The notes: generated by a model from the sequence alone, not told the origin. 64,000 nucleotides of DNA from Saccharomycopsis crataegensis (GCF_037102585.1 NW_027043829.1:558001-622000), one strand, 5' to 3'. Positions 28,271 to 39,952 are shown, counted from the first letter of the stretch. Translations and numbers: made by a program.

Positions 28271-29087
28271 CACTTTTTATTTAGAAATAGTGATAGCACT
28301 GTATATGGTAATAAAAGTGAATAAATTCCTAACGATTTTTTTGCTATTTGTCTATGTATATCGAGTGGTGATTTTTTTTCTTGATGTTCGAAAAAGACGC
28401 GTTTTTTTTTTGCCCAGTCGAAATTTCCCAAATCGCCTTACCCGACGCGTCCAATGGGGTGCACAGGGGTGTATTTGGCAGCTTGTGTATTACTGTAATG
28501 GCCTGAATTCCAGCTGTCATTAGTGTCTTTGTTGTTAATTCTTTTGGATAGGAATCGGCTACTTAGGTGAAATTGGGTTTTTTTCTCTTTGTCTTATGTC
28601 TTCTTTTCCATGACTTCATAAACTAGTTTCACTATGGGATAGAGGATTAAAAGTAACTCGAAATTGGTATTTCTTCAAATGATTGGTATCTTTGAAACCT
28701 ATAAATATACTTATGGATATTTCCAATTAGCAGAATGAATCCACCAACTCATGAAGTATATCTATAAATACTTGAATGATTTAGTATCTGCATGGGAAGC
28801 TTATATTAGATTAAATCAAGTCAATTTAAATTGAATTTTGTGTAATTTTGTAATATAAAGAATAACTTCGGGTATATGTGAAGACTTTCACTTCGATTCA
28901 AGTCAAAACAAAACAACATGAGAAATATAAATAAAAATAGAAGAACCCTGCCAAAAACCATATGAAAAAGATGAAAATAAATGGAAATAGATAAAAGAAA
29001 TGCGAGCCAATCCAAGTAACAAAATATAAATTCCAAAAATGCGCATTTTACTTGCTTTTTTTATTATTATTAGTGAGGAATCATTTC
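28271..29087. other. POB3 upstream region
   Basis: It contains the two MCB elements (28397-28402 and 28445-28450) and AT-rich sequence to the 3' end of the secreted-protein gene. I see no gene. Confidence 0.55.
28397..28450. promoter_or_regulatory. two MCB elements (ACGCGT) upstream of POB3
   Basis: ACGCGT at 28397-28402 (as GACGCGTTTT) and at 28445-28450 (as GACGCGTCC), 48 bp apart, about 127 and 175 bp before the ATG. They are consistent with Mbp1/Swi6 control at G1/S. Confidence 0.7.
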
Positions 29088-29546
29088 TCATGCGGAAACA
29101 GCGTACAATCTAACACCGGTACCTCCAATACAAGTGGAATTAAAGGTCAAGGACCATTTATTTTCACCTGAAGGGCAAGCAGAAAATGCTTCGGCATCAT
29201 TGTAAGACAAAATGTTTTCTTCGATCGTGAACCCTGTGGATGGCGATTGTCCTTCACCAACAAGCCCGACTTCTCCGGTACTTGGGTCAACGTATATCCC
29301 TCTACCATTAGCATTGGTCAATGAACTATCGGTTTGCATTGTCAAATTAGCATACTCCCCTTCGGATCCCGCAACTGAGAAAACGTGTGGATGGGATTCG
29401 ACTTCATAAACACCGGCGTATTGGAAAGCACTGCCAGAGTGGATGGTGACAAGACCGAAATATTGTGGTTCTTCTTCGCGCTTGACTGGGGCAGTGAGGC
29501 CAGTGGCGAACAGGGAGAAAAGAGTAGCAGCAGTAACAAACTTCAT
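29088..29546 (-). CDS. small secreted, cell-wall-like protein
   Basis: 152 residues. The signal peptide is MKFVTAATLFSLFATGLTA, followed at once by a Lys-Arg (Kex2-type) site in APVKREEEP. The mature part is beta-rich, with two N-glycosylation sites (NLT, NST) and a C-terminal pair of Cys (SACPSGENKW; STCIGG) ending VRLYAVSA. The pattern of FGLVTIHSGS at the start and the Cys-containing end recalls small wall mannoproteins of the Pir/Cwp type. I cannot place it in a family with confidence. No GPI signal is seen. Confidence 0.7.
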   Translation of the reverse strand: MKFVTAATLFSLFATGLTAPVKREEEPQYFGLVTIHSGSAFQYAGVYEVESHPHVFSVAGSEGEYANLTMQTDSSLTNANGRGIYVDPSTGEVGLVGEGQSPSTGFTIEENILSYNDAEAFSACPSGENKWSLTFNSTCIGGTGVRLYAVSA

Positions 29547-31882
29547 GATGGTTGTTGGTAGTATAAGTGTATTATTTATTGGTTTATTTGTTGGTGATGA
29601 TAAAATACTAAGAATGTGAAATTGAACCTCCGACTTTCATCAATATTTATACCAATTATTGATTCTTTGGATGCCAAAATTAGTTAAAGTATGATGTAAT
29701 TTTGCGATAATTTTTATTATTAATTGTGTCATCATTATTATGATTATTATTACCATCATTAATGCCATAATACCGTTATTTTTTGCAATTTATGGTTATG
29801 GTTATGCAGGTACACTAAAATGGAAATAGAGGAACAATAGGATAGTTTTAGCAAATGACCGACATCATTCTTTCTGAGAAACGTATGCTGTTAGGACTAG
29901 TCAATATGATGTAGTTTTTTTTTGAGGTTAGTGTGATAATTTTATTTCAGTTATCTTTTCGAAAGTCAACATAATTAACACAAATTAGTTATGTTAATTT
30001 AGGCAGCCGCTATCACAAACGGTGCCCTCGTTTTCATCGCATCTTGCGTTCCAACTAACAATAATTTGTACTCTAATGTTATTACATTGATGCTGAAGGG
30101 AAAATTTACAATGTTGAAAATAATCTAATATATTATTCACTGTTATTGCCACTGGTGCTTTAAACACCCTGGTTTACAGGTTTTGGAACAGTGTATATTA
30201 TGATGGTTCCAATTTCATCCATCTTTTTCCTTTTCCTTTCTCGTATTCTAATGAAAACTACACAATTTTTATATACTTCCAAACAGATACACTGTCTGTT
30301 TTCTCTACTAACCAAGCTATGTAAAGTGATACAGGTATAATCTTTGTAGTGGATTTTGGATTTTGCAGAGGGTGGTAAAGATATTCCCTGTGTTATCCAC
30401 ATTTACGATGCCCTTTTTTTTAAAAAAAAAGTCTATCTTATTTATATTAGTGCAGTTAACCATAATTTAATTCCCTTATGGTTAAGAAGAGTGTTTTCTT
30501 TTTTTCCTCAAAATCCTTAGCTAATCCAGGAACCTTTTTAGCTTACAGGAGCACTCTTCTTTTTCTTCTCGTATTTACAATAATTGAAACTACTGAAAAC
30601 ATGGTGAGAGCTATGATGCTATGCTGCCTCACTAGCGAATCTGTATCCTGGAAGTGTATCTTAAAACTCCTTCCCAAAGTAGTGTGATTTTTACAAATTT
30701 AATTTCTCATTTCCAAAGAAAATTTTTCGGTATCGAAGTATTTTTCCGAAAGCAGATTCTATAACAATAGAAATGGCAAAGAACACATCCGAAACCACAA
30801 ATGTCAATTTGAAATACAGAGAGCACAAGTGGTAACCCCAAACACCATCGGGTAAGATTTTCTTTCGAAAGCTCTGGAAAATTTTTGAGTGATCGGTATC
30901 CGTTTCGATAAAGGATTATCGGTCACTCTATTCTGTTTTCGTAAGTATATTAGCAAAATTTCAGGTATTGGTTCATAAAACTCTCTCGTCACACATACAT
31001 TCCATCATCATCACTACTACTCTCCCATATGCAATCTAAAGGATCAAACTAATTTCATATTCGTATTGCTATTTATCCAAATACTCAAATGACTACTCAT
31101 CTTAAAGAAGTTGCACATTACATTGAACCGTCTTTATCAACCTTCAATCAAGTAGCGTGGTCCGAGGGTCACTAGCTGCAAGATACGGTCCATCGATAAC
31201 ATGAACCCTAAATGGAGAGGAGCCCGTTATCAGAGCAAATAAGCTGATAAAATCAAAAGATAACAATTCAGATTTTTTTTTTGTAAACGTGCAACTAGGG
31301 CATTTTTGTGAGGATGCATTGATAACTAGTTTTGGACTTTGCCCACCGCACCGAATGCAACTGGATTAGCCAATCTCAGAGAAGGATCAGCCATGCATCA
31401 TGAAAACTTAATCGATAAAGCGGACCCCGCCACTTTGTAAGAAAAATGAAAGAAATAGTAAAACGAGCAATTACAAGATAAGTGGAAAAGAAAATCACTC
31501 AATCTATTTGACGAGATCAGTAAACAGTACTGAAAGATTATACAAAATAATCAAGAATGCACGATGCACGATAACTAAAGATATGGGCTATCCAGACACG
31601 CACGTCAAAGCATGAGCGTTGGGCTCACATAAAGAAATGCAGTTAAAGGTCACAGTTTTTGATAATTTTTCCTCGACGAAAAATCATCAGTCAGCTTTTG
31701 AGCCCTCAGATCTTGGAATGGTGTGTACACTCCAAACATCACAGAAAAGATAACAATCTCTACAAAATTTCTAATAAAAATCTAATAACTTATTAATAAA
31801 TAAACACTCGTAGATTCAACAAACAACCAAACTAGATACTCGAAAAAAAGGCATAACTCATAGCGATCGGCTTAAAAAATGC
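29547..31882. other. 2.3 kb gene-free stretch upstream of the secreted protein, downstream of GDH1
   Basis: No supported coding gene on either strand; the open frames here are short and low in complexity. It includes an imperfect inverted repeat at 30887-30928. It may hold the regulatory region of the secreted-protein gene or a non-coding RNA. Neither can be shown from sequence alone. Confidence 0.5.
30887..30928. repeat. imperfect inverted repeat
   Basis: Arms GAGTGATCGGTATCC and GGATTATCGGTCACTC are separated by 11 bases. It could form a hairpin in DNA or RNA; no function is evident. Confidence 0.5.
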
Positions 31883-33250
31883 TTAAAAGACATCACCTTG
31901 TTCGTACATGGCGCTGACAACCTTGACGAAACCAGCAATGTTAGCACCAGCAACCAAGGATGGGAAACCTTCCTTGGTGTCAACACTGTATTCCTTAGCA
32001 GTTTCAAGACAGTTGTTGAAACAGTTGACCATGATAGTCTTCAACTTAGCGTCAACTTCTTCAAAAGTCCACTTGATTCTGTGAGAGTTTTGAGCCATTT
32101 CGAGAGCAGAGACAGCAACACCACCAGCGTTGGAGGCCTTACCTGGAGCGTACCAGATACCAGCACCCTTGACTCTTGAAGCTTCAAAGACATCGATGGC
32201 TTCTTGGGTGGAACCCATGTTGGAACCTTCGGCAACGTACTTGGTACCGTTGGCGAGCAAGTGTTCAGCTTCTTCACCAGAAACTTCGTTTTGAGTGGCA
32301 CATGGCAAAGCAATATCAACCTTACCGGCGTGAACCCATGGTCTAGCACCTGGAATGTATTTGATGGCACTCTTGGTAGAGAAAGCTTCAGAGCTACTGG
32401 AGATGATTTGTTCCAAAGACTTGAAGGCCAACTTACCAGCACCAATTTCTTCAATTTGGGCAGCAGTGATACCGCTTGGGGCAATGATGGCACCCTTGGA
32501 GTCGGATAAAGAAACGACGGTGGCACCGAGTTGGATAGCCTTAAGAGCAGCGTATTGGGCAACGTTACCAGAACCAGAAACAGCAACGGTCTTACCTTCA
32601 AAAGATTCTTTACCGTTAGTGGCGTGCTTGATCATTTGTTCAACGTAGTAAACCAAACCGTAACCAGTGGCTTCTGGACGGACAAGGGAACCGGTACCCC
32701 AACCCTTACCGGTCAAGACACCAGTGTATTCATTTCTGATCTTTCTGTAAGCACCAAATAAGTAAGCAATCACGGAACCAGTGACACCAATATCACCAGC
32801 TGGGACATCGGTGTCTGGACCAATGTGCTTGGCGAGCTCTGACATGAAAGCATAACAGAATCTTCTGATTTCGGCATCGGACTTGTCCTTTGGATCGAAG
32901 TCAGAACCACCTTTACCACCACCAATCATTTCACCGGTCAAAGCATTCTTGAAGATTTGTTCGAAACCCAAGAACTTGAGGATAGACAAATTGACGGATG
33001 GGTGGAATCTCAAACCACCCTTATATGGACCGAGAGCAGAGTTGAATTGGACTCTGTAACCTCTGTTGACTTGAACTTGACCCTTGTCATCTTCCCAGAC
33101 AACTCTGAATTGGATGATACGTTCAGGGATGGAAATGATTTCCAAAGCCTTTTCGTATTCAGGGTGGACTTTGAACAAAGTGGAGGCCTTAAGGGTAGAG
33201 GCAACTTCGTTATAAGCTTGTTCGAATTCTGGTTCGTGTGGTTGGACCAT
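31883..33250 (-). CDS. GDH1: NADP-specific glutamate dehydrogenase
   Basis: 455 residues, the usual length for the hexameric fungal enzyme. It makes glutamate from 2-oxoglutarate and ammonium with NADPH in the cytosol. Visible motifs are the substrate-binding [20 protein letters not shown], the catalytic-Lys motif [12 protein letters not shown], and the dinucleotide fold [16 protein letters not shown]. Codon use is strongly biased (TTG for Leu, CCA for Pro), typical of a highly expressed gene. Whether it corresponds to Gdh1 or Gdh3 of S. cerevisiae cannot be told from one sequence. Confidence 0.95.
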   Translation of the reverse strand: MVQPHEPEFEQAYNEVASTLKASTLFKVHPEYEKALEIISIPERIIQFRVVWEDDKGQVQVNRGYRVQFNSALGPYKGGLRFHPSVNLSILKFLGFEQIFKNALTGEMIGGGKGGSDFDPKDKSDAEIRRFCYAFMSELAKHIGPDTDVPAGDIGVTGSVIAYLFGAYRKIRNEYTGVLTGKGWGTGSLVRPEATGYGLVYYVEQMIKHATNGKESFEGKTVAVSGSGNVAQYAALKAIQLGATVVSLSDSKGAIIAPSGITAAQIEEIGAGKLAFKSLEQIISSSSEAFSTKSAIKYIPGARPWVHAGKVDIALPCATQNEVSGEEAEHLLANGTKYVAEGSNMGSTQEAIDVFEASRVKGAGIWYAPGKASNAGGVAVSALEMAQNSHRIKWTFEEVDAKLKTIMVNCFNNCLETAKEYSVDTKEGFPSLVAGANIAGFVKVVSAMYEQGDVF

Positions 33251-34137
33251 TGTGTGTTATTATTATTCTATGTGATTCTAAAGTAATCTTGTGAGGTAAA
33301 GATAAAACAAATAAAAAAAAAACAATATCTATAGTTAACGGGGGGAATCACAGCCCTTTTTATAGCAGTAATTTCGGCCAGATGAAAAATTACGTGGATG
33401 AATTTTTGCTTGCACCTTATTTTGCTGCGCATGTGTTACATTTCCCAAGGGGAACATCAGAAAAACCTCTGGTGAGCAAGGCCAGAAACAATTATGATTG
33501 GGTGTAGATAAAATTGATCTCCATAGATTCTGAGTCACACTCCGGTGGCCGGCGATTACAGTAATCTCGTTTCGGCGGGGCGATCTGTCACAATAGGTGG
33601 CGCTTAGTAACTTTGTTTTTCCCGCGGTAAAACTACACCCTCCGTTTCTTTTTTGGGGCGTTTGTATATCATGTGATTTGCAAAAGTTACCCGCAAATAA
33701 TAACAGGGCTTTGCTGCGGGTGACAACAAAATGTAAACAAAGAAGGGATTTGATTGTAGACCCACAGAAAAATTTCAATAATAATTGGACTCTTGCCTTT
33801 AACGTCATTGAGTTAGAATCCTTCACGGTATATGAAAGACCTTTCTTTTCGCCTCCATCTCATTTCTATCCTGGTTTCTTTGACCTAAAATAGCACTATC
33901 ATCAACTTACTCTGGCTACCAATTACCAGCATATCTTAGTATTTATAGTCAGCGCTCACGAAACTTTACTGTACTTTGGCGCCTGCTTCGAGAATTAGAA
34001 AATTCAATGGGAAAGTCATACATCTTTGGGAAATTTGATAAATAAACAATATTAGATCATAATAATTCACCATCAAAGAACCAATTGCTCATAATAGTCA
34101 CCTTACAGAGTAGTATAACCCTGTATCGTGCCCAAAC
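33251..34137. other. GDH1-RhoGAP divergent promoter
   Basis: 887 bp between divergent starts. It has GC-richer patches around 33540-33660, including CCGGTGGCCGG at 33542-33552. The overlapping open frames at 33335-33826 and 33597-33893 look accidental. No firm regulatory site is named. Confidence 0.45.
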
Positions 34138-37100
34138 ATGACCAGCTCTAGTGCATTGCCCACTTCGAAAAGAACCAGCTTCTTTGGCAATTATCGAGAC
34201 ACAAAATCATTGCGTTCAAATAATAAGTTGAAAAGAAATTCGCTCTCAAAATCATCTAATGGCGTAACTCCTTCAAAGTCTGAACCAAATGATGAATCAT
34301 CAATAAATCAATCAATTAGAACTACTACTCTCTTTGGATCGTCTCTCGTTGATGCTCAAAAATTATCCGCATCACATTTTACTGTTGAATACCAAGATGA
34401 CTATTTCCTTTCACTTGTTATCCCATCAATTGTCAACAACTCTATTGATTATTTAAATAAGAATAATTGTTTGGATAAGGAAGGTGTTTTCAGAGTTGGA
34501 GGAAACCTTAAAAGAATCAAGGGTTTGCAGGAGACATTTAACCACAACCCATCATTTGACTATTCTCCAGAGGAAACCAAGGAATTGAATGTTTATGATG
34601 TCGCTACATTATTGAAAAGATACTTGAATGCTTTACCTGATTCTATTGTTCCTTCAGATGTGTCAAGAGAAATAAAACAAGAGTTGGAAAACGTTGGCTA
34701 TAAAGATTTGTTGATTTTTTCTCAATCAGCAAATGAATCGATATCTTTTAAAATAGACTGTCTAAATGATGTGACTAGCACTGCTGATACAGATTTGAAA
34801 CTCTCAAAGTCTAGGGAATCAAGTGAGTTAGATCTGTTTGACGATTCCAGAAAAAATAGAGCCGTTCTAGTTGTCGATGTGGATCCAGAAAAAGACCAAC
34901 CATCACCCGAATATGGCCCAGGCCCTTCTGGCGCTAAATCAGTGTCAGTAGTCGACAATAATGATGCCTCTAAAAAAGGCACATCTGCTGATAAAATCGA
35001 TACACCTCATTCAAGTCCAATAATTCACAACCGGAAAAGGTCTCTTAATAGCAATGATGCTTTGTTAAAGAACATCAATACTGGACGTCCAATGCCTTTA
35101 AACTTCAGAAAGCACTCTTTGATGTCTGTACTTTCTCTCTCTGATTCGGCAGCTGATTCAAGAAGTATGAACTCAACAACTGGCAACAATATCAATAGAT
35201 ACAGCAATATACCTGATACGAAAGAATTACCAGAGCTGGTGAAATCTGCAGTTTACAATTTTCTTGATTTTTTTATTCCGGTATTGGTCAACGACTTGAA
35301 TACCGTAAATTTGGACTTGTTGATTTTCATGCTTCGATTTTTATCATTGCTTTCAGCCAACTTTGAAAAAACAAAAATGAACTCATTTAATTTATCAAAA
35401 ATTTTCCAAACCTGTTTCTTTTTAAACGTCCAGCTAAGTGGTAACATTGATATTCTCAATGGTGGTTCTAATGGTACTTCTCCCGGAGTTAGTAATCCAA
35501 ATAGGTTGAGTGTTTCTATAAATGCAAACCAAACTTATCAGGTGGCCAACCCTAATAACAAGCTACAACCTACTTTTACAAGAAACAGTATTATCAGCAC
35601 AAATAGTGGATTCAGTGGATTAGCTTCAAGGTTTTACAACAACCCCGACAATGGTACTTCTACATCCGTTAATAATAATAACCTCACTGTTCAAACAGGG
35701 CCAGAACACGATAATTTTTCTCTTGAAAGTTTTAACTCTGTTAATGTCGATTACAATGTCAACCAATTGGTATTGAAGATCCTCATTGACAATTATGCAA
35801 TATTGATGGATAACTTGTTCAAATATATTGTTTTGGATAATGCAACTGTTAACCAGAGACTTTTTAAAACAAATGAAGAAATTGAGAAGCTGGATCCGTT
35901 GAACTTTTACTCTTCTTCCTTAATGGATGCTACGGGTGGCAGTAAGTCTCCTAATGGTGGTCAAAGCTTCCTGGGGACGGGAATTCATTCAATCCCACCA
36001 CTAAAAGATCCATCAGTGATCCAGAAGAACAACCCTACTAATATTAATACCAAAGCTAATGGTAATTTTAATTCAAATAAATCCAGATTTGCGAAAGGGG
36101 AGGGATCTCACAGCCATAAAGCACGCAGATTCATTAACAGCCCAATTAGCGAGAAATCCCATTTCAATTCGAACTCTCTCAATTCCTCGATGCTGTCAGA
36201 TAATAGCGCCAAAGAATTCAACATGGTAGACTTGGGCTCCTCTAATGTGAGATCAGATGATGCTACAACCCAAAGAGAGATAGACAATGATGATAGCTCT
36301 AAAGGAAAAGGTGGTAAAAAGAAGAAGAAGCTGATCTTCTCGTTCTTACTGAAAAAAAGTAAAAAAAAAGCAATGAAAAGGAATGGCGATTTCAACTTTA
36401 CTAAAGCCGAGGAGGAGAGCCAAAGAGCTGGAGAACAACAAGAAAGTAACCAAGAGCAGCTAAACAACGAAGTGGAACCATATAATAATAACAATATGAA
36501 GAATCCAATGCTCGAAGAACCTCCTAAAATTATTATTAGACCAAGTACCGCTAATGAGGAGGAAGTTTCATCAACTAAAGAAGTAGTGCCAAACACTTTG
36601 AAGTCTGAAAAAATAGAATCTGAAACTGAAGTGAAATATCAAGAGTTGAGTGATCAAAAATCACAGATTGAGCCAGTTAATGAGGGGAATGATACACTTG
36701 AAATTAAAAAGACTAATAATGCAGACGATACGATTGTGATATCTAATAAAGCCGATGACACTATAGAAGTGGCTCAATATGAAGAACTCTCTGCCAATGA
36801 TGGCAAGGAAAACAATTCAAAAGATGTCTTGACAAATGTTGAAGAGAAAATTGACCAAGACCAACTAACATCTGCTAAGCCAGTTACGACGAGCAGTGAA
36901 GATAGTATTAAAACTGAAGACAATGGTGGAAAAATTGAAAACGAAAAACCTAATAAAAAGGATGAAGCCGAAAGTGCTGCTGGTTCACCAATCAAGGTTC
37001 GTGGTGAAGCATCCACAGAATTATCTACCCAACTGTTAAATATCGAAGCCCCTCAACATGACAGCTGCAGTAATATAATAGAAGTACCACCTGCTCTTGC

Positions 37101-37806
37101 AGAACCAAGTGGGCTCCCTGATTCCAATGACGGCCAAAAATATACCTCCAGTGCAAGCGCCCCACCTCCAGACTTACCAGAGACTTCAGAAATGAGTCTC
37201 AATAAACCATCATCCAATAACACTATCAACTCCATCAAACACCAAATCCAAAAATCTAACGCGACCTTGTCGGAAGCATCTATTGTTCAACAAGAACTAA
37301 TGATCAAATCTGACCATGATCAGCTTAACGACTTACAATCTCCAATTCAAGAGGTTGCTGAAGAACACGAGCAAGACCTCGCGAAAATTCCAGTTTCTGC
37401 GAAAATCGTTAGCGCTACAGGGTCAATCAAATCACCAACTGTCCCTTCTCAGCCAGTCTCATCAGCTAATGGCATTATTGCCAAAGACCAAAACAAAATG
37501 TTGAAAAGGAAAACGTCGATGGCCAGTTTCTTCAGATCTCGGAAATCTTCTGTTGACACCGAATCTTTCTCGAAGCCTCGCAAAACCATGAGCTTGAATT
37601 TCAGCAGATCGAATTCTACCTTGGGCAATAATTTTCAAGCTCACGGGAGTGATGCATCGTTGAGCTCTAGCTCTGTAAAGCTTAATGAGTTGCAAACAAA
37701 GGATCAATTAACGAATCCAAGTGGTATTGTGACCAAGAGAGGATTCTCGCTGCTTTTCAAACGTCATGGTGAGAAATCAAAAGTGGTTGGAAGTTCAGAT
37801 GCTTGA
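34138..37806 (+). CDS. large RhoGAP-domain protein (Sac7/Bag7-like)
   Basis: 1222 residues. The Rho GTPase-activating domain is split. The first part is at about residues 88-195, with the arginine finger R119 in GVFRVGGNLKRI and later VATLLKRYLNALPDSIVP. The second part is at about 360-440 (LVKSAVYNFLDFFIPVLVND; LSKIFQTCFFLNVQ). A poorly conserved insert of about 165 residues separates them. The long C-terminal half is low in complexity and charged, with a Lys-rich patch (GGKKKKKLIFSFLLKK, about residue 725). A second basic/Ser patch (KRKTSMASFFRSRKSS) lies near the end. It should accelerate GTP hydrolysis on a Rho protein, Rho1 by analogy with Sac7, at the cell cortex. Confidence 0.8.
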   Translation: MTSSSALPTSKRTSFFGNYRDTKSLRSNNKLKRNSLSKSSNGVTPSKSEPNDESSINQSIRTTTLFGSSLVDAQKLSASHFTVEYQDDYFLSLVIPSIVNNSIDYLNKNNCLDKEGVFRVGGNLKRIKGLQETFNHNPSFDYSPEETKELNVYDVATLLKRYLNALPDSIVPSDVSREIKQELENVGYKDLLIFSQSANESISFKIDCLNDVTSTADTDLKLSKSRESSELDLFDDSRKNRAVLVVDVDPEKDQPSPEYGPGPSGAKSVSVVDNNDASKKGTSADKIDTPHSSPIIHNRKRSLNSNDALLKNINTGRPMPLNFRKHSLMSVLSLSDSAADSRSMNSTTGNNINRYSNIPDTKELPELVKSAVYNFLDFFIPVLVNDLNTVNLDLLIFMLRFLSLLSANFEKTKMNSFNLSKIFQTCFFLNVQLSGNIDILNGGSNGTSPGVSNPNRLSVSINANQTYQVANPNNKLQPTFTRNSIISTNSGFSGLASRFYNNPDNGTSTSVNNNNLTVQTGPEHDNFSLESFNSVNVDYNVNQLVLKILIDNYAILMDNLFKYIVLDNATVNQRLFKTNEEIEKLDPLNFYSSSLMDATGGSKSPNGGQSFLGTGIHSIPPLKDPSVIQKNNPTNINTKANGNFNSNKSRFAKGEGSHSHKARRFINSPISEKSHFNSNSLNSSMLSDNSAKEFNMVDLGSSNVRSDDATTQREIDNDDSSKGKGGKKKKKLIFSFLLKKSKKKAMKRNGDFNFTKAEEESQRAGEQQESNQEQLNNEVEPYNNNNMKNPMLEEPPKIIIRPSTANEEEVSSTKEVVPNTLKSEKIESETEVKYQELSDQKSQIEPVNEGNDTLEIKKTNNADDTIVISNKADDTIEVAQYEELSANDGKENNSKDVLTNVEEKIDQDQLTSAKPVTTSSEDSIKTEDNGGKIENEKPNKKDEAESAAGSPIKVRGEASTELSTQLLNIEAPQHDSCSNIIEVPPALAEPSGLPDSNDGQKYTSSASAPPPDLPETSEMSLNKPSSNNTINSIKHQIQKSNATLSEASIVQQELMIKSDHDQLNDLQSPIQEVAEEHEQDLAKIPVSAKIVSATGSIKSPTVPSQPVSSANGIIAKDQNKMLKRKTSMASFFRSRKSSVDTESFSKPRKTMSLNFSRSNSTLGNNFQAHGSDASLSSSSVKLNELQTKDQLTNPSGIVTKRGFSLLFKRHGEKSKVVGSSDA

Positions 37807-38243
37807 AAATTAAATCAAAACCATGATGCCAGGGGAGCTTTTTTTTTTTGTAGCATCTACTTTTTTTTTTTTTTTTCATTCTAATTTCCCTTTGTTTTAA
37901 TTGCTTATGTGTGCTTGGCAACTCCCCCACCCCCTGTTTGTGTGTTTTAGAGAAAAATAACCCTTTGTGAACTATTTGTAACCTTAGAAATTTTTTTTTT
38001 TTTTTTTTTTTTTATGTTGTTTTTATTGTTCTTTTTTGATCATTTGTATAATTTATTTTGTTTGTTGATTCTCTTTGTTTTAATTTTCTGCGTCTATAAT
38101 GATTTATTATTAAAATATTTGTATAGAAGGTTTGAATATAAAAAAAAAAAAATTGTATCATTAATTTATCCTACAAGTTCTTGTAAACATCCAATACTAT
38201 ATATTATTATCATTATAAGGATATTTATGACCCATCATAAACA
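37807..38243. other. T-rich convergent 3' region
   Basis: Long T runs (about 37850-37880 and 37990-38013) between the 3' ends of the RhoGAP and allantoicase genes. I see no gene. Confidence 0.5.
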
Positions 38244-39397
38244 TTAATCATCAGCCTTTCTTCCAATGACCCTAAGTCTCTTTACCCCACCGTCGGGAAT
38301 AATTGTCAATGAGACAAAATTGTAAACTATGTCGTTGGTATTGATAAGTTTGCCGTCTGATTTTTTATAGAAATGTAACTGATGTGGACCGGTCTTTGAT
38401 TCTGGAACAATGGTATTCCAACGATCATCTTCAAATGATGGTTTTTCTTCATCACTCAACAACCCTTTTATGACGATTTTTTGCGGGAAGTTACCTTTAT
38501 AGTGGGCGGTGTCAACCACCACTTCATCGATCTTTGTTGGGTATCCTAATTTGATAATCACCCAATCGACGTGCCCAGGGGTTCTGGATCTTTTAGTTTC
38601 CCAACCATCAGACATGTCGTGGCCCCTGCCTGGCAATAACAAGTTCCCAGCAGTTCCAAAATGTTGATCGGACCAATCCACCGCGACTCCACCGTTCTTC
38701 ACCGAGGCAGTATCGATCAATGCTTGAGGATCGGTAGGTAATACTGGGATCACGGTACCGTAGAGTCTAAATCTCGCGATGCCCCCATCAGGATACATTC
38801 TTAATCTGGCGTGGGTGTAAGGTTTCGCGGTGGTTCCTTGGTTTCTAACAAAGAAGAATTTCGCCGATGGTCCACATTCCAATTTCGGCAACACCGGTTC
38901 CCAAGAGACTTCATCATTGACGATTTCTTCATCGGTGACGGGGGAATTAGGCAAGTACGCCGCTTCCACCGAGATGTGGGGGGCATGATTCCCATTGAAA
39001 TACGCGGTGTCGATTTCCGCAGCAATCAATTTGGCAGAGGCCACTCCGAATTTGAAGATCACCCAGTCGGCTTCGGTGGTATTATGACGTCTGGTTTCCC
39101 ACCCGTCGTACCAGGCACCTTTATCGGTGAACCGTGTAGCGTCACGGATTGGTTCTTTTGCTTCGATCAAATTACTGGCATCGGCAAACCATTCATCGGA
39201 AAACGAAAGCACTTGACCTTCAACTTTTTTAGCAATGACATCTGTATAATAGAAGTGGTTAGTTAATCAAGAAAAATTGACCATCATTTATTTTATTATT
39301 TTTGTCTAATTATTCAACGATTATGGTACTTACCGGTGTATTTGCTAACGATTTCTGATTTGAAAGTGTCTGGTGTGACCGAGGAAACGCTGATCAT
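38244..39397 (-). CDS. DAL2: allantoicase, one intron
   Basis: Hydrolyses allantoate to ureidoglycolate and urea in purine-nitrogen use. Exons 39334-39397 and 38244-39241 give 353 residues (S. cerevisiae 343). The 92-bp intron begins GTAAGT, has ACTAAC and ends TACAG. Spliced, the N-terminus reads KYTDVIAKKVEGQVLSFSDE, matching Dal2 across the junction. The unspliced frame lacks an ATG there. Two allantoicase repeats are plain: GAWYDGWETRRH with MYPDGGIARFRLYG, and LLPGRGHDMSDGWETKRSR with IIPDGGVKRLRV. A GATAAG site lies about 170 bp upstream, as expected for nitrogen catabolite control. Confidence 0.93.
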
Positions 39398-39952
39398 GAT
39401 TTGAAGGTTTTACTTGGGATAGAGAGAGAAGGAGAGAGAGAGACAAAAAAACTAAGGAGAATGCAAAGTAAAATATGGAGAAAGAATGACAAAGCAAGAG
39501 TAAAAAAAGGGTCATTGGGAAATTTCAACGCCAGTGGTGACTCTCGATTAGGCACGCCGGGTTCTTATCAGCTCCTCTTCCACCACACCGCACCGCGCCG
39601 CGCCGGCCGCGTCCCTCGACCAATACGCAGTGCAGTCAGCATTCAATCTTCACAATATTGAAAAGAAAGAAGAAAGGAAAAACCCCCAACGATTGTTTAT
39701 TAAACTCTAAAAAATCAGTAGAGCTTTTCTTAGCGGAAAACTTACAGTTTCCCAGTCGTAATTAATCTTTCGTGTGTAAGAATGAAGTGGTGATAATCAA
39801 GGATCTTTAATAAAATTAAATAAAAAGGAAGATAAAAAACACAGAGAACAGAGACCCAGTGATACATTAACATATAGTAGCCCTGATAAATTGATTATAG
39901 GATTAATTTTTTTTTTAAAAAAAAAAGAAATCCAATAATAGGCTGCTGGTGG
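39398..39952. other. allantoicase upstream region
   Basis: It holds a GATAAG on the minus strand (39564-39569) and a short GC island at about 39585-39622 rich in GCCGCG, unusual in this AT-rich window. An AT-rich stretch with A/T runs at about 39908-39927 follows. Confidence 0.5.
39564..39569 (-). promoter_or_regulatory. GATAAG site upstream of allantoicase
   Basis: CTTATC on the + strand, so GATAAG in the gene's orientation, about 170 bp before the ATG. GATA factors (Gln3/Gat1 type) control allantoin genes in yeasts. A single site is only suggestive. Confidence 0.4.

Noticed and set aside
29988-30130. 46-codon reverse open frame in the gap 5' of the secreted-protein gene
   Set aside because: Short, without an early ATG, and within chance expectation for this composition.
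33542-33552. CCGGTGGCCGG as a Leu3 site upstream of GDH1
   Set aside because: The Leu3 core has two bases between the CCGG halves; this has three.
33335-33826. 163-codon reverse frame upstream of GDH1
   Set aside because: It lies in the GDH1/RhoGAP promoter, has no family features and overlaps another chance frame on the + strand.
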